Positions 18,525 to 27,882 of a DNA stretch of 64,000 nt are shown here, in pieces. Position numbers and translations under genes: made by a program. The stretch spans positions 31,387 to 95,386 of the forward strand of contig NZ_JANJZR010000008.1 of NCBI RefSeq assembly GCF_024623065.1. Direction: 5' to 3'. The DNA comes from Bacteroides acidifaciens. GTDB taxonomy: Bacteria > Bacteroidota > Bacteroidia > Bacteroidales > Bacteroidaceae. The notes beneath the pieces were generated by a model that was not told where the DNA came from, made no database searches, and worked only from the letters and a program-made list of their open reading frames with translations. Every line of letters starts with the position of its first letter. Positions within the stretch are counted from its first letter, which is position 1.

Positions 18525-20714
18525 ATGTCAAAACTAAGATTCAGAGTAGTAGAAACTGCTTTCAAGAAGAAAGCGGTTGAGGTGGCAACTCCTGCCGAAC
18601 GCCCGTCGGAGTATTTCGCCAAGTACGTATTCAACAAGGAAAAGATGTTTAAGTACCTTCCCAGCAAGGTATATAATGCATTGATTGACGCTATTGACAA
18701 TGGCGCTCCGCTAGACCGCAGCATTGCCGACGAAGTGGCTGCCGGCATGAAGAAATGGGCTACCGAAATGGGAGTTACCCATTACACCCACTGGTTTGCA
18801 CCGCTGACCGAAGGTACGGCAGAAAAGCACGATGCTTTCGTAGAACATGACGGCAAAGGCGGCATGATGGAAGAATTCACGGGCAAACTGCTTGTACAGC
18901 AGGAGCCGGATGCTTCCTCTTTCCCGAACGGTGGTATCCGCAATACGTTCGAAGCCCGCGGATACAGTGCCTGGGACCCTTCATCTCCTGCATTTATCGT
19001 AGACGACACTCTTTGTATCCCGACCGTATTTATCGCATATACCGGCGAAGCTCTCGACTACAAAGCTCCGTTATTGAAAGCACTTCGTGCCGTGGATAAG
19101 GCAGCCGTAGACGTTTGTCACTATTTCAACCCGGAAGTGAAGAAGGTAGTTGCCTACTTGGGCTGGGAACAGGAATATTTCTTAGTGGACGAAGGTTTAT
19201 ACGCCGCACGCCCGGACTTGTTAATGACAGGCCGTACATTAATGGGACACGACAGCGCCAAGAACCAGCAGTTGGAAGACCATTATTTCGGTGCTATCCC
19301 TACCCGCGTAGCAGCATTTATGAAAGACCTCGAAATTGAAGCCCTGAAACTGGGTATCCCTGTAAAGACCCGTCACAACGAGGTTGCACCCAACCAGTTT
19401 GAGCTGGCTCCAATCTTCGAAGAATGCAACTTAGCCAATGACCATAACTTATTGATTATGTCGTTGATGCGCAAAGTAAGCCGCCGTCATGGTTTCCGTG
19501 TACTTCTTCATGAAAAACCGTTCAAAGGCGTCAATGGTTCCGGCAAGCACAATAACTGGTCACTGGGGACTGACACAGGTATCTTATTGATGGGACCGGG
19601 CAAGACTCCTGAAGACAACCTGCGTTTCGTTACGTTCGTTGTAAATACATTGATGGCGGTTTATCATCATAACGGATTACTGAAAGCATCTATCTCCAGT
19701 GCCACCAACGCCCACCGTCTGGGAGCGAATGAAGCGCCGCCGGCAATCATCTCCTCTTTCCTGGGCAAACAGTTGTCTCAGGTATTGGACCATATAGAAA
19801 ACAGTACAAAGGATGACTTAATCAGCCTCAGCGGCAAACAGGGCATGAAGCTGGATATTCCGCAGATACCCGAATTGCTGATTGACAATACCGACCGTAA
19901 CCGCACCTCTCCTTTCGCCTTCACCGGCAACCGTTTCGAGTTCCGTGCCGTAGGTTCCGAAGCAAACTGCGCTTCCGCCATGATTGCATTGAACTCTGCC
20001 GTAGCTCATCAGTTGACAAAATTCAAGAAAGATGTAGACGCCTTGATTGATAAAGGAGAACCGAAGATATCCGCCATCCTTGAGATTATCCGCGGATACA
20101 TCAAAGAGTGCAAAGCCATTCACTTTGACGGCAACGGTTACAGTGACGAGTGGAAAGAAGAAGCTGCCCGCCGCGGTCTGGATTGTGAAACGAGTGTTCC
20201 TGTCATCTTCGACAACTATCTGAAACCGGAAACGATTGCCATGTTCGAAGCTACCGGCGTAATGACAAAGAAAGAACTGGAAGCCCGCAACGAAGTGAAA
20301 TGGGAAACTTACACGAAGAAAATCCAGATTGAAGCCCGTGTATTGGGTGACCTGGCAATGAACCATATCATCCCGGTAGCAACCCAGTATCAAACAGATT
20401 TGATTAACAACGTCTATAAGATGCAATCCCTGTTTCCGGCAGAAAAGGCAGCCAAACTATCTGCCAAGAACCTGGAACTTATCGAAGAGATTGCCGACCG
20501 TACAGCCTTCATCAAGGAGCATGTAGACGCAATGGTGGAAGCCCGTAAAGTGGCGAACAAGATTGAAAGCGAACGTGAGAAAGCCATTGCCTACCATGAC
20601 ACAATCACTCCGGCACTGGAAGAAATCCGTTACCACATCGACAAGTTGGAACTCATTGTCGACAATCAAATGTGGACGCTTCCGAAATACAGGGAACTAT
20701 TATTCGTAAGATAG
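18525..20714 (+). CDS. glnN: Glutamine synthetase type III
   Basis: ATP-dependent glutamine formation from glutamate and ammonium. The 729-residue length and sequence identify the large GSIII class first described in Bacteroides, not the 470-residue GSI. Visible motifs are NEVAPNQFELAPIFE (metal and glutamate site), GSGKHNNWSLGTD, and NRTSPFAFTGNRFEFRAVGS. It is the last gene of the ammonium module and is followed by a strong hairpin. Confidence 0.95.
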   Translation: MSKLRFRVVETAFKKKAVEVATPAERPSEYFAKYVFNKEKMFKYLPSKVYNALIDAIDNGAPLDRSIADEVAAGMKKWATEMGVTHYTHWFAPLTEGTAEKHDAFVEHDGKGGMMEEFTGKLLVQQEPDASSFPNGGIRNTFEARGYSAWDPSSPAFIVDDTLCIPTVFIAYTGEALDYKAPLLKALRAVDKAAVDVCHYFNPEVKKVVAYLGWEQEYFLVDEGLYAARPDLLMTGRTLMGHDSAKNQQLEDHYFGAIPTRVAAFMKDLEIEALKLGIPVKTRHNEVAPNQFELAPIFEECNLANDHNLLIMSLMRKVSRRHGFRVLLHEKPFKGVNGSGKHNNWSLGTDTGILLMGPGKTPEDNLRFVTFVVNTLMAVYHHNGLLKASISSATNAHRLGANEAPPAIISSFLGKQLSQVLDHIENSTKDDLISLSGKQGMKLDIPQIPELLIDNTDRNRTSPFAFTGNRFEFRAVGSEANCASAMIALNSAVAHQLTKFKKDVDALIDKGEPKISAILEIIRGYIKECKAIHFDGNGYSDEWKEEAARRGLDCETSVPVIFDNYLKPETIAMFEATGVMTKKELEARNEVKWETYTKKIQIEARVLGDLAMNHIIPVATQYQTDLINNVYKMQSLFPAEKAAKLSAKNLELIEEIADRTAFIKEHVDAMVEARKVANKIESEREKAIAYHDTITPALEEIRYHIDKLELIVDNQMWTLPKYRELLFVR

Positions 20715-20723
20715 AAAAAGAAA

Positions 20724-20753
20724 ATGCCCGATGAAGTCTTTCTCATCGGGCAT
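20724..20753. terminator. Bidirectional terminator between glnN and a DUF308-type gene
   Basis: An 11-bp stem ATGCCCGATGA / TCATCGGGCAT with a short loop lies between convergent genes. The minus-strand side is followed by TTTTCTTTTTC, so it suits the leftward gene best. The rightward side has only a weak T-content. Confidence 0.7.
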
Positions 20754-20832
20754 GGAATAGAGATTATCTATTTCTTTTGTTGGTTGTTTTAAGTTTGCAG
20801 TAGAGGGGTGCCGTGAGGCAGTCCTCTACTTT

Positions 20833-21411
20833 TCATTCGATAATCTTCGCATCCTCAATATCGGCATCGTTATGTGACATCGGAGTCTGCGGACGGCGGT
20901 GCACAAACTTGAACCAGTTTATCAACTCAGAAAGCGAATAAACCAAACTACTGATACCGATAATAATAAAAGCAGTATTACGTGCTCCTGTCGGATTGAA
21001 CAAAGCAACGATACCCGCAATAAGAATCAGGGAAGGAATCAGATAAAATGCTCCCGCAACAGGCATCCAGCGACGAGCGGCAGACAGAGAAGCAATCTGT
21101 TGCACACCACCCATAATCAGAATAAACCCTAACAGGAACATCAGAACATCCGCAAAAAACTCAGGCATCATAATCAGCCAAAATCCGAATAATAAACTGC
21201 CGATTCCTTCTATCGGAAAACGGGGTGCGGGCTCACCTTCCGTTCTTTTCCGTCCGAAATAGCCGAAAAGGCTGATAACACCGGGAATCAAAAAAGCGAC
21301 TCCTACTGTGATAACAATATAACCGGCAGCCGCATTCGGCCAAATCACCAAGACCAAACCTATCACGAGTGCAAAGAGAATACGAATAAGGGAATAATTC
21401 ATTGTTTTCAT
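20833..21411 (-). CDS. HdeD/DUF308-type membrane protein
   Basis: A 192-residue inner-membrane protein with six hydrophobic segments in three hairpin pairs, typical of the HdeD/DUF308 family of unknown function (stress-linked in enterobacteria). The start chosen is MKTMNYSLIRILFALVIGL at 21411. The frame is open upstream to 21498, but that part looks like the promoter region: on the minus strand it contains TATATTCG, one base off the -7 consensus. The C-terminal tail (PQTPMSHNDADIEDAKIIE) is polar and probably cytoplasmic. Confidence 0.75.
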   Translation of the reverse strand: MKTMNYSLIRILFALVIGLVLVIWPNAAAGYIVITVGVAFLIPGVISLFGYFGRKRTEGEPAPRFPIEGIGSLLFGFWLIMMPEFFADVLMFLLGFILIMGGVQQIASLSAARRWMPVAGAFYLIPSLILIAGIVALFNPTGARNTAFIIIGISSLVYSLSELINWFKFVHRRPQTPMSHNDADIEDAKIIE

Positions 21412-21666
21412 AAATTCTATATTTTTTAACCAAGTCTGTTCCGATACTTTTGCGAATATAAGTGTTTCTACTGATATATAAAAATAACAAATGAACATTG
21501 TAATAAGTTCGTAATATAATCGTTATAGCGATTACATCTCACTTAGATATTTTTGTAGAAAATTAATCCGTATCCCATTACGGCTGGGAGAAGACGCTTT
21601 TTTTTTGGGGGAGGGGGGCAGGATTCCGATACGGGAAATTATCGTGAAATAACCAAATCTTCAGAA

Positions 21667-21807
21667 TCAGGTAATAAATTGCTGCGCAACGGAAGGAACC
21701 ATAGCCGACAGCCAAGGTTTCATATCTTCTGCTACCAATAACCAATAAAGCAATAATATAACGAAAATGACAATAGCAATGCCTACTAAGACTTTTCTCT
21801 GTTTCAT
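21667..21807 (-). CDS. Small single-pass membrane protein (46 residues), tentative
   Basis: The frame starts ATG (MKQRKVLVGIAIVIFVIL), has one hydrophobic helix of about 20 residues, then an amphipathic tail (LVAEDMKPWLSAMVPSVA) and ends TGA. The charge pattern (KQRK before the helix) fits an N-in membrane protein. No strong promoter was found. It lies in the 743-bp gap between the DUF308-type gene and trpB; to its left that gap also holds a T9 tract followed by a G-rich run near 21600, in which I see no gene. Confidence 0.4.
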   Translation of the reverse strand: MKQRKVLVGIAIVIFVILLLYWLLVAEDMKPWLSAMVPSVAQQFIT

Positions 21808-21911
21808 ACTTGTCTTTGTTTAAAAATTCAATATTTACAAGAACAGCTCAGTTCTGAAATTGTTCTATAATCAGAAAAATGAAGGCAAAAGAGAAAAAAA
21901 GTAATATTTTG

Positions 21912-21942
21912 TTTGCTGTTTCAAACAAAGTGTCTATATTTG
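21912..21942 (+). promoter_or_regulatory. trp operon promoter
   Basis: A -33 box TTTG (21912-21915), a 19-bp spacer and a -7 box TATATTTG (21935-21942) form a textbook Bacteroides sigma-ABfr promoter. Transcription would start near 21949, about 17 nt before the leader peptide start. Confidence 0.85.
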
Positions 21943-21965
21943 TCTCCATAAAATAACAAAAGACA

Positions 21966-22028
21966 ATGAGAAGAATGTTAGTAAATACATATTGGTGGTG
22001 GCGCCCGTTACAACTCCGACAGTCGTAA
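21966..22028 (+). CDS. trpL: trp operon leader peptide
   Basis: A 20-codon frame reads MRRMLVNTYWWW and then RPLQLRQS before TAA. Three consecutive Trp codons (21993-22001) follow a Tyr codon. It lies between a consensus promoter and a strong intrinsic terminator ahead of trpB, which is the arrangement of a translation-coupled attenuator. Ribosome stalling at the Trp codons under tryptophan shortage would expose CGACAG at 22017-22022 for pairing with the terminator's 5' arm. The frame is too short for usual gene finders. Confidence 0.88.
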   Translation: MRRMLVNTYWWWRPLQLRQS

Positions 22029-22079
22029 GGGAGCAGTGCTCGTATGTATATACCTCATTAAAGATATAACAGATTTGAA

Positions 22080-22114
22080 AGAGCCCTGTCGCAACTTGCG
22101 ACAGGGCTCTTTTC
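22080..22114 (+). terminator. trp attenuator terminator hairpin
   Basis: AGAGCCCTGTCGC (from 22080) pairs perfectly with GCGACAGGGCTCT (to 22110) around a 5-nt loop and is followed by TTTTC. It lies 51 nt after the leader stop and 41 nt before trpB. CGACAG in the leader (22017-22022), with GG at 22029-22030 across a bulge, is complementary to CCCTGTCG in the 5' arm (22084-22091), giving a candidate antiterminator. Confidence 0.9.
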
Positions 22115-22154
22115 ATTTACAAAATCAAATAATAACATAAAAACAGATAGGATT

Positions 22155-23342
22155 ATGAAAAGTTTTTTAGTTGACCAGGATGGCTATTACGGAGAATTCG
22201 GCGGTGCTTACGTACCGGAAATCCTCCACAAATGTGTTGAGGAATTAACTAGTAAGTACCTCGAAGTAATTGAAAGTAAAGAATTTAAGAAGGAATTCGA
22301 CCAGTTGCTACGTGACTACGTAGGACGTCCTTCCCCACTCTATCCAGCCCAACGCCTTTCTGAAAAATACGGTTGCAAATTGTATCTGAAGCGGGAAGAC
22401 CTGAATCATACAGGTGCTCACAAAATCAACAATACCATCGGACAAATCTTACTGGCACGCCGCATGGGAAAGAAGCGCATCATCGCCGAAACCGGAGCCG
22501 GACAACATGGAGTAGCAACAGCTACCGTCTGTGCATTGATGAATATGGAATGTATCGTTTATATGGGAAAAACGGACGTAGAACGCCAGCACATCAATGT
22601 AGAGAAAATGAAAATGTTGGGAGCCACCGTTATCCCCGTTACTTCCGGCAACATGACGCTGAAAGACGCAACCAACGAAGCGATCCGCGACTGGTGCTGT
22701 CATCCTGCCGACACTTATTATATCATCGGCTCTACCGTAGGTCCTCATCCCTACCCTGACATGGTGGCACGCCTGCAATCTGTCATCAGTGAAGAAATCA
22801 AAAAGCAACTGCAAGAAAAAGAAGGACGTGATTATCCGGATTATCTGATAGCCTGCGTGGGAGGAGGAAGCAATGCTGCCGGAACGATTTATCATTATAT
22901 CAACGACGAACGGGTAGGCATTATCCTGGCAGAAGCGGGAGGTAAAGGAATAGAAACCGGAATGACCGCCGCTACCATCCAACTCGGCAAAATGGGCATT
23001 ATCCACGGAGCACGTACCTACGTCATCCAAAACGAAGACGGACAGATAGAGGAACCATACTCCATTTCCGCCGGACTGGATTATCCAGGCATTGGTCCGA
23101 TACACGCTAACCTTGCCGCCCAAAGCCGTGCCAATGTGTTGGCCATCAACGATGACGAAGCCATAGAAGCTGCCTACGAACTGACGAAGCTGGAAGGAAT
23201 TATCCCCGCACTGGAATCGGCACACGCACTAGGCGCTTTGAAGAAACTGAAGTTTAAACCGGAAGATGTGGTTGTACTCACTGTTTCGGGACGAGGTGAC
23301 AAAGACATCGAGACTTATTTATCTTTCAACGAAGAGCAATAG
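22155..23342 (+). CDS. trpB: Tryptophan synthase beta chain
   Basis: PLP subunit that condenses indole with serine to tryptophan. The PLP lysine lies in [15 protein letters not shown] near residue 88, and the phosphate loop in [11 protein letters not shown]. Its 395 residues match canonical TrpB1. It is the first structural gene after the attenuator, while trpA is last, so the two synthase subunits bracket the operon. Confidence 0.97.
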   Translation: MKSFLVDQDGYYGEFGGAYVPEILHKCVEELTSKYLEVIESKEFKKEFDQLLRDYVGRPSPLYPAQRLSEKYGCKLYLKREDLNHTGAHKINNTIGQILLARRMGKKRIIAETGAGQHGVATATVCALMNMECIVYMGKTDVERQHINVEKMKMLGATVIPVTSGNMTLKDATNEAIRDWCCHPADTYYIIGSTVGPHPYPDMVARLQSVISEEIKKQLQEKEGRDYPDYLIACVGGGSNAAGTIYHYINDERVGIILAEAGGKGIETGMTAATIQLGKMGIIHGARTYVIQNEDGQIEEPYSISAGLDYPGIGPIHANLAAQSRANVLAINDDEAIEAAYELTKLEGIIPALESAHALGALKKLKFKPEDVVVLTVSGRGDKDIETYLSFNEEQ

Positions 23343-23390
23343 GAGAACCAGCCAAATCATGTTTATAACTCGCAATTAACAAAAGCAGAA

Positions 23391-24797
23391 ATGAAAACAT
23401 TTAATTATACTACCCATAGCAAACAGGTGCTCGGAGATATGCATACCCCCGTCAGCATCTACCTGAAAGTGCGCGACATGTATCCACAATCTGCATTAAT
23501 GGAAAGTTCCGATTATCATGCGGGAGAAAACTCTTTATCATTTATAGCCCTTTGCCCGCTGGCAAATATCGGCATAAACAGCGGCATTGTTACAGCCAGT
23601 TATCCGGACGGCAGCCGTGCTGAGGAGCCGTTGGCTAAGACATTCACCGTAGAAAAAGCCATGAACCGCTTTATCAGCCGATTCCAGGTGACCGGAGAAT
23701 ATAAGAATGTATGCGGGCTCTATGGATATACCACATTCAATGCCGTGAAGTATTTCGAGCATATTCCGGTAAAAGAAAGCCATGACGAACAGAATGACGC
23801 ACCGGATTTGCTATACATATTATATAAGTATGTCATTGTCTTCAACCACTTCAAGAATGAACTGACATTAGTCGAGATGTCGGCTGAGGGAGAAGAGAGC
23901 GGTCTGCCGGAACTGGAAGCAGCCATCGAAAACAGGAATTATGCTTCTTACAATTTCTCGGTGACTGGCCCCGTCACCAGTCCTATCACGGACGAAGAAC
24001 ATAAAGCGAATGTCTGTAAAGGAATTGCCCACTGTATGCGTGGAGATGTTTTTCAAATCGTACTCTCCAGAAGATTTATCCAACCTTATGCCGGAGATGA
24101 TTTCAAAGTTTACCGGGCACTACGCAGCATTAATCCTTCTCCTTATCTTTTCTATTTCGACTTCGGCGGATACCGCATTTTCGGCTCTTCACCGGAGACG
24201 CACTGCAAGATTGAAGACGGACATGCGTATATCGACCCGATTGCGGGAACTACCCGCCGCAGCGGAGACATCGTGAAAGACCGTGAGCTGGCTGAAGCAT
24301 TGCTTGCCGACCCCAAAGAGAATGCCGAACACGTAATGCTGGTAGACCTCGCAAGAAATGACCTTTCCCGCAATTGCCATGACGTACGGGTGGTATTCTA
24401 CAAAGAGCCGCAATATTATAGTCATGTCATCCATCTGGTAAGCCGTGTCAGTGGTGTGTTAAATGAAGGAGCGGATAAGATAAAGACATTTATCGACACT
24501 TTCCCCGCCGGCACATTAAGCGGCGCACCGAAAGTACGCGCCATGCAGCTAATCAGTGAAATCGAGCCCCACAACCGCGGAGCGTATGGCGGTTGCATCG
24601 GTTTTATCGGATTGAACGGTGAATTAAACCAAGCCATCACCATCCGTACGTTTGTAAGCCGCAACAATGAATTATGGTTCCAGGCGGGGGGCGGTATCGT
24701 GGCACACAGTCAGGAAGAACACGAATTGCAAGAGGTGAATAATAAGCTGGGAGCGTTGAAAAAAGCAATTGATTTGGCTGTAAAATTAAAGAACTAG
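23391..24797 (+). CDS. trpE: Anthranilate synthase component I
   Basis: Converts chorismate and ammonia to anthranilate with TrpG. The N-terminal LMESSDYHAGENSLSF matches the LLES-type tryptophan feedback site. The chorismate-binding domain has DPIAGTTRRSGD, AEHVMLVDLARND and GTLSGAPKVRAMQ. Its 468 residues are typical. It follows trpB by 48 bp and precedes trpG. Confidence 0.96.
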   Translation: MKTFNYTTHSKQVLGDMHTPVSIYLKVRDMYPQSALMESSDYHAGENSLSFIALCPLANIGINSGIVTASYPDGSRAEEPLAKTFTVEKAMNRFISRFQVTGEYKNVCGLYGYTTFNAVKYFEHIPVKESHDEQNDAPDLLYILYKYVIVFNHFKNELTLVEMSAEGEESGLPELEAAIENRNYASYNFSVTGPVTSPITDEEHKANVCKGIAHCMRGDVFQIVLSRRFIQPYAGDDFKVYRALRSINPSPYLFYFDFGGYRIFGSSPETHCKIEDGHAYIDPIAGTTRRSGDIVKDRELAEALLADPKENAEHVMLVDLARNDLSRNCHDVRVVFYKEPQYYSHVIHLVSRVSGVLNEGADKIKTFIDTFPAGTLSGAPKVRAMQLISEIEPHNRGAYGGCIGFIGLNGELNQAITIRTFVSRNNELWFQAGGGIVAHSQEEHELQEVNNKLGALKKAIDLAVKLKN

Positions 24798-24861
24798 GCG
24801 GGAAACAAAAACAACAATTGAGAAACAATTGAAACAACAATTTTACAAAGACAATAAAGAA

Positions 24862-25428
24862 ATGAAAATATTACTTTTAGATAACTATGACTCTTTCACC
24901 TATAACTTGCTGCACGCAGTGAAAGAATTGGGGGCTACGGATATAGAAGTAGTCCGTAATGACCAGATAGAACTTGATGATGTAGAACGGTTCGATAAAA
25001 TCATCCTGTCTCCCGGACCGGGTATCCCCGAAGAAGCGGGATTGCTATTACCCATTATAAAAAAGTATGCTCCTACCAAAAGTATTCTGGGTGTCTGTTT
25101 AGGACATCAAGCTATCGGTGAGGCTTTCGGAGCACGTTTGGAAAATCTGAAAGAAGTATATCACGGAGTGCAGACTCCGGTCAGTATCCTTAGTCACGAT
25201 ATACTCTTTGAGGGATTGGGAAAGGAAATTCCCGTCGGACGATACCACTCCTGGGTAGTAAGCCGGGACGGTTTTCCCGACTGCCTCGAAATAACGGCAG
25301 AAAGCAAGGAAGGACAAATCATGGCATTGCGCCATAAAACTTATGATGTACATGGCATTCAGTTCCATCCCGAATCCGTATTAACTCCGCAAGGAAAAGA
25401 AATTATCAGAAACTTCTTAAACGATTAA
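24862..25428 (+). CDS. trpG: Anthranilate synthase component II (glutamine amidotransferase)
   Basis: Supplies ammonia to TrpE. The class I amidotransferase triad is visible: Cys in GVCLGHQAIGEAFG, and His-Glu in GIQFHPESVLT. The start is set at 24862 (MKILLLDNYDSFTYNL), the usual TrpG N-terminus. An in-frame ATG at 24829 would add 11 unconserved residues. It is 188 residues long and is followed after 4 bp by trpD; it is not fused to trpD or trpE. Confidence 0.95.
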   Translation: MKILLLDNYDSFTYNLLHAVKELGATDIEVVRNDQIELDDVERFDKIILSPGPGIPEEAGLLLPIIKKYAPTKSILGVCLGHQAIGEAFGARLENLKEVYHGVQTPVSILSHDILFEGLGKEIPVGRYHSWVVSRDGFPDCLEITAESKEGQIMALRHKTYDVHGIQFHPESVLTPQGKEIIRNFLND

Positions 25429-25432
25429 AGTT

Positions 25433-26428
25433 ATGAAACAGATTCTATACCAACTTTTCGAGCATCAATATCTGGGACGAGATGAGGCGCGTACTATTTT
25501 GCAAAACATCGCACAAGGAAAATACAATGATGTACAGGTGGCATCGCTAATCACTGTCTTCCTGATGCGCAACATTTCCGTTGAGGAATTATGCGGTTTC
25601 CGCGATGCATTGCTTGAGATGCGTGTTCCGGTAGATTTGAGCGAGTTCGCCCCGATAGATATTGTAGGAACCGGCGGTGACGGGAAAAATACGTTCAACA
25701 TTTCTACGGCTTCCTGCTTTACCGTTGCCGGAGCAGGTTTTCCGGTAATAAAACACGGTAATTATGGGGCAACATCAGTCAGTGGCGCCAGCAATGTGAT
25801 GGAACAGCATGGTGTGAAGTTCACCAGTGATGTCAATCAACTCCGTCGTAGCATGGAACAATGCAATATCGCCTATCTGCATGCCCCCTTATTCAATCCG
25901 GCCTTGAAAGCGGTCGCTCCGGTTCGCAAAGGACTTGCCGTACGTACTTTCTTCAATATGCTCGGTCCGTTGGTGAATCCGGCATTGCCGGCTTATCAGC
26001 TTTTAGGAGTTTATAATCTCCCGCTACTGCGTCTCTATACCTATACTTATCAGGAAAGTAAGACGAAATTTGCGGTCGTTCATAGTTTGGACGGATATGA
26101 TGAAATCTCCCTGACTAATGAATTTAAAGTGGCAACCAGTGCCAACGAAAAGATTTATACTCCCGAAAGCCTCGGATTCTCCCGTTATAAAGATACCGAT
26201 TTGGACGGCGGACAAACACCGGAAGATGCCGCTAAAATCTTTGATAATATCATGAATAACACAGCGAGCGAAGCCCAGAAGAATGTAGTGGTTGTCAACT
26301 CTGCTTTTGCCATTCATGTAGTTTGTCCGGAGAAAACAATTGAAGAATGCATCGCCCTGGCTAAAGAATCGCTGGAAAGCGGACGGGCATTGGCTACTTT
26401 GAAGAAATTCATTGAATTAAACAATTAA
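25433..26428 (+). CDS. trpD: Anthranilate phosphoribosyltransferase
   Basis: Transfers the phosphoribosyl group of PRPP to anthranilate. The PRPP loop GTGGDGKNTFNIST lies at about residues 80-93, and KHGNYGATSVSGASNVME follows. Its 331 residues are normal for the unfused enzyme. It is tightly packed between trpG (4 bp) and trpC (2 bp). Confidence 0.96.
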   Translation: MKQILYQLFEHQYLGRDEARTILQNIAQGKYNDVQVASLITVFLMRNISVEELCGFRDALLEMRVPVDLSEFAPIDIVGTGGDGKNTFNISTASCFTVAGAGFPVIKHGNYGATSVSGASNVMEQHGVKFTSDVNQLRRSMEQCNIAYLHAPLFNPALKAVAPVRKGLAVRTFFNMLGPLVNPALPAYQLLGVYNLPLLRLYTYTYQESKTKFAVVHSLDGYDEISLTNEFKVATSANEKIYTPESLGFSRYKDTDLDGGQTPEDAAKIFDNIMNNTASEAQKNVVVVNSAFAIHVVCPEKTIEECIALAKESLESGRALATLKKFIELNN

Positions 26429-26430
26429 AT

Positions 26431-27213
26431 ATGAAAGATATATTATCCAAAATTATAGCCAACAAACGATTTGAAGTCGATCTGCAAAAGCAGGCTATTT
26501 CTATCGAACAGTTACAAGAAGGCATCAGCGAAGCTCCGGCTATCCGTTCCATGAAACAAGCACTGGCTTCTTCAATGTCAGGTGTGATAGCCGAGTTCAA
26601 ACGGCGTTCACCATCCAAAGGATGGATAAAGCAGGGAGCACTTCCGGAAGAGGTTGTCCCATCCTATGTGAAAGCAGGCGCTTCCGCCCTCTCTATTCTC
26701 ACTGACGAGAAGTTTTTCGGCGGGAGCCTGAAAGATATTCGCACTGCACGTCCTTTGACAGAGATTCCTATTCTCAGAAAGGATTTCATCATTGACGAAT
26801 ACCAGCTTTACCAAGCAAAAATCGTCGGCGCGGATGCTGTGCTCCTTATCGCGGCAGCACTAGAACCGGAAAAATGCAATGAACTCACAGAGAAAGCCCA
26901 TTCTTTGGGTTTGGAAGTTTTGCTGGAGATTCACAGTGCTGACGAATTGGACTATATTAATAAGGAAACAGATATGATAGGAATCAACAACCGCCATTTA
27001 GGGACTTTCTTCACCGATGTAGAAAACTCTTTCCGATTGGCAGGGCAACTTCCCCAGGACGCTGTATTGGTATCCGAAAGCGGCATCTCCAGTCCTGAAA
27101 CCGTCAAGCGTCTTCGGGCAGCCGGATTCCGAGGCTTCCTGATTGGTGAAACATTTATGAAAACCGAGCAACCGGGAGAAACTTTACAGTATTTCCTACA
27201 AGCAATACAATAA
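26431..27213 (+). CDS. trpC: Indole-3-glycerol phosphate synthase
   Basis: TIM-barrel enzyme that closes the indole ring. The motifs AEFKRRSPSKGWI (catalytic Lys), PILRKDFIIDEYQLY and SESGISSPETVKRL are visible. It is 260 residues long, a stand-alone TrpC without a fused TrpF. It starts 2 bp after trpD. Confidence 0.96.
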   Translation: MKDILSKIIANKRFEVDLQKQAISIEQLQEGISEAPAIRSMKQALASSMSGVIAEFKRRSPSKGWIKQGALPEEVVPSYVKAGASALSILTDEKFFGGSLKDIRTARPLTEIPILRKDFIIDEYQLYQAKIVGADAVLLIAAALEPEKCNELTEKAHSLGLEVLLEIHSADELDYINKETDMIGINNRHLGTFFTDVENSFRLAGQLPQDAVLVSESGISSPETVKRLRAAGFRGFLIGETFMKTEQPGETLQYFLQAIQ

Positions 27214-27239
27214 ACTAAATATTCAAAACGGACAGCCCT

Positions 27240-27863
27240 ATGATCAACGGAAAAATTATCAAAGTATGCGGTATGTGTGAAGCTGAAAACATACGGGACG
27301 TAGAATCTCTTGAAGGGATTGATATGCTGGGATTTATCTTTTACCCCAAATCTCCCCGATATGTCTACGAGCTTCCGGCTTATCTCCCTATCCATACCCG
27401 ACGTGTCGGAGTCTTTGTGAATGAAGACAAACAGGTAGTCAGCATGTTTGCGGATCGCTTCGGACTGGACTATGTGCAACTACACGGGAATGAATCTCCG
27501 GAATACTGCCGGTCACTGCACACTGCGGGATTGAAAATCATCAAAGCCTTTTCAGTAGCCCGTCCCAAGGATTTAACCAAAGTATATGAATATGAAAAGG
27601 TATGCAAGCTGTTCCTGTTCGATACCAAATGCGAGCAATATGGCGGTTCGGGCAACCGGTTCGACTGGAACATCCTACATACATATAACGGACATGTGCC
27701 TTTTCTGCTAAGCGGTGGCATCAACCCTTACAGTGCCAATGCGCTGAAAGAATTCAAGCACCCCCGCCTTGCCGGATACGACCTCAACAGCCGTTTTGAA
27801 TTTACACCGGGAAAGAAAGATCCGGAACGCATCCAGACCTTCCTGAATGAATTAAAATCATAA
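27240..27863 (+). CDS. trpF: Phosphoribosylanthranilate isomerase
   Basis: TIM-barrel Amadori isomerase. The catalytic Cys lies in IIKVCGMCEAENI at the N-terminus, and the catalytic Asp in AGYDLNSRFE near the end. LLSGGINPYSANAL is the phosphate-binding strand. GGSGNRFDW replaces the more common GGTGxxFDW. At 207 residues it is complete. It sits between trpC and trpA. Confidence 0.94.
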   Translation: MINGKIIKVCGMCEAENIRDVESLEGIDMLGFIFYPKSPRYVYELPAYLPIHTRRVGVFVNEDKQVVSMFADRFGLDYVQLHGNESPEYCRSLHTAGLKIIKAFSVARPKDLTKVYEYEKVCKLFLFDTKCEQYGGSGNRFDWNILHTYNGHVPFLLSGGINPYSANALKEFKHPRLAGYDLNSRFEFTPGKKDPERIQTFLNELKS

Positions 27864-27882
27864 TTTTAAGATTCCAATAATC

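Noticed and set aside
21597..21620. Phase-variable T9/G-rich tract
   Set aside because: It is not inside a gene or a recognisable promoter, so slippage would have no visible effect.
22449..23225. 258-codon minus-strand frame
   Set aside because: It is antisense to trpB, with a Gly/Val/Phe-rich shadow composition and no promoter.
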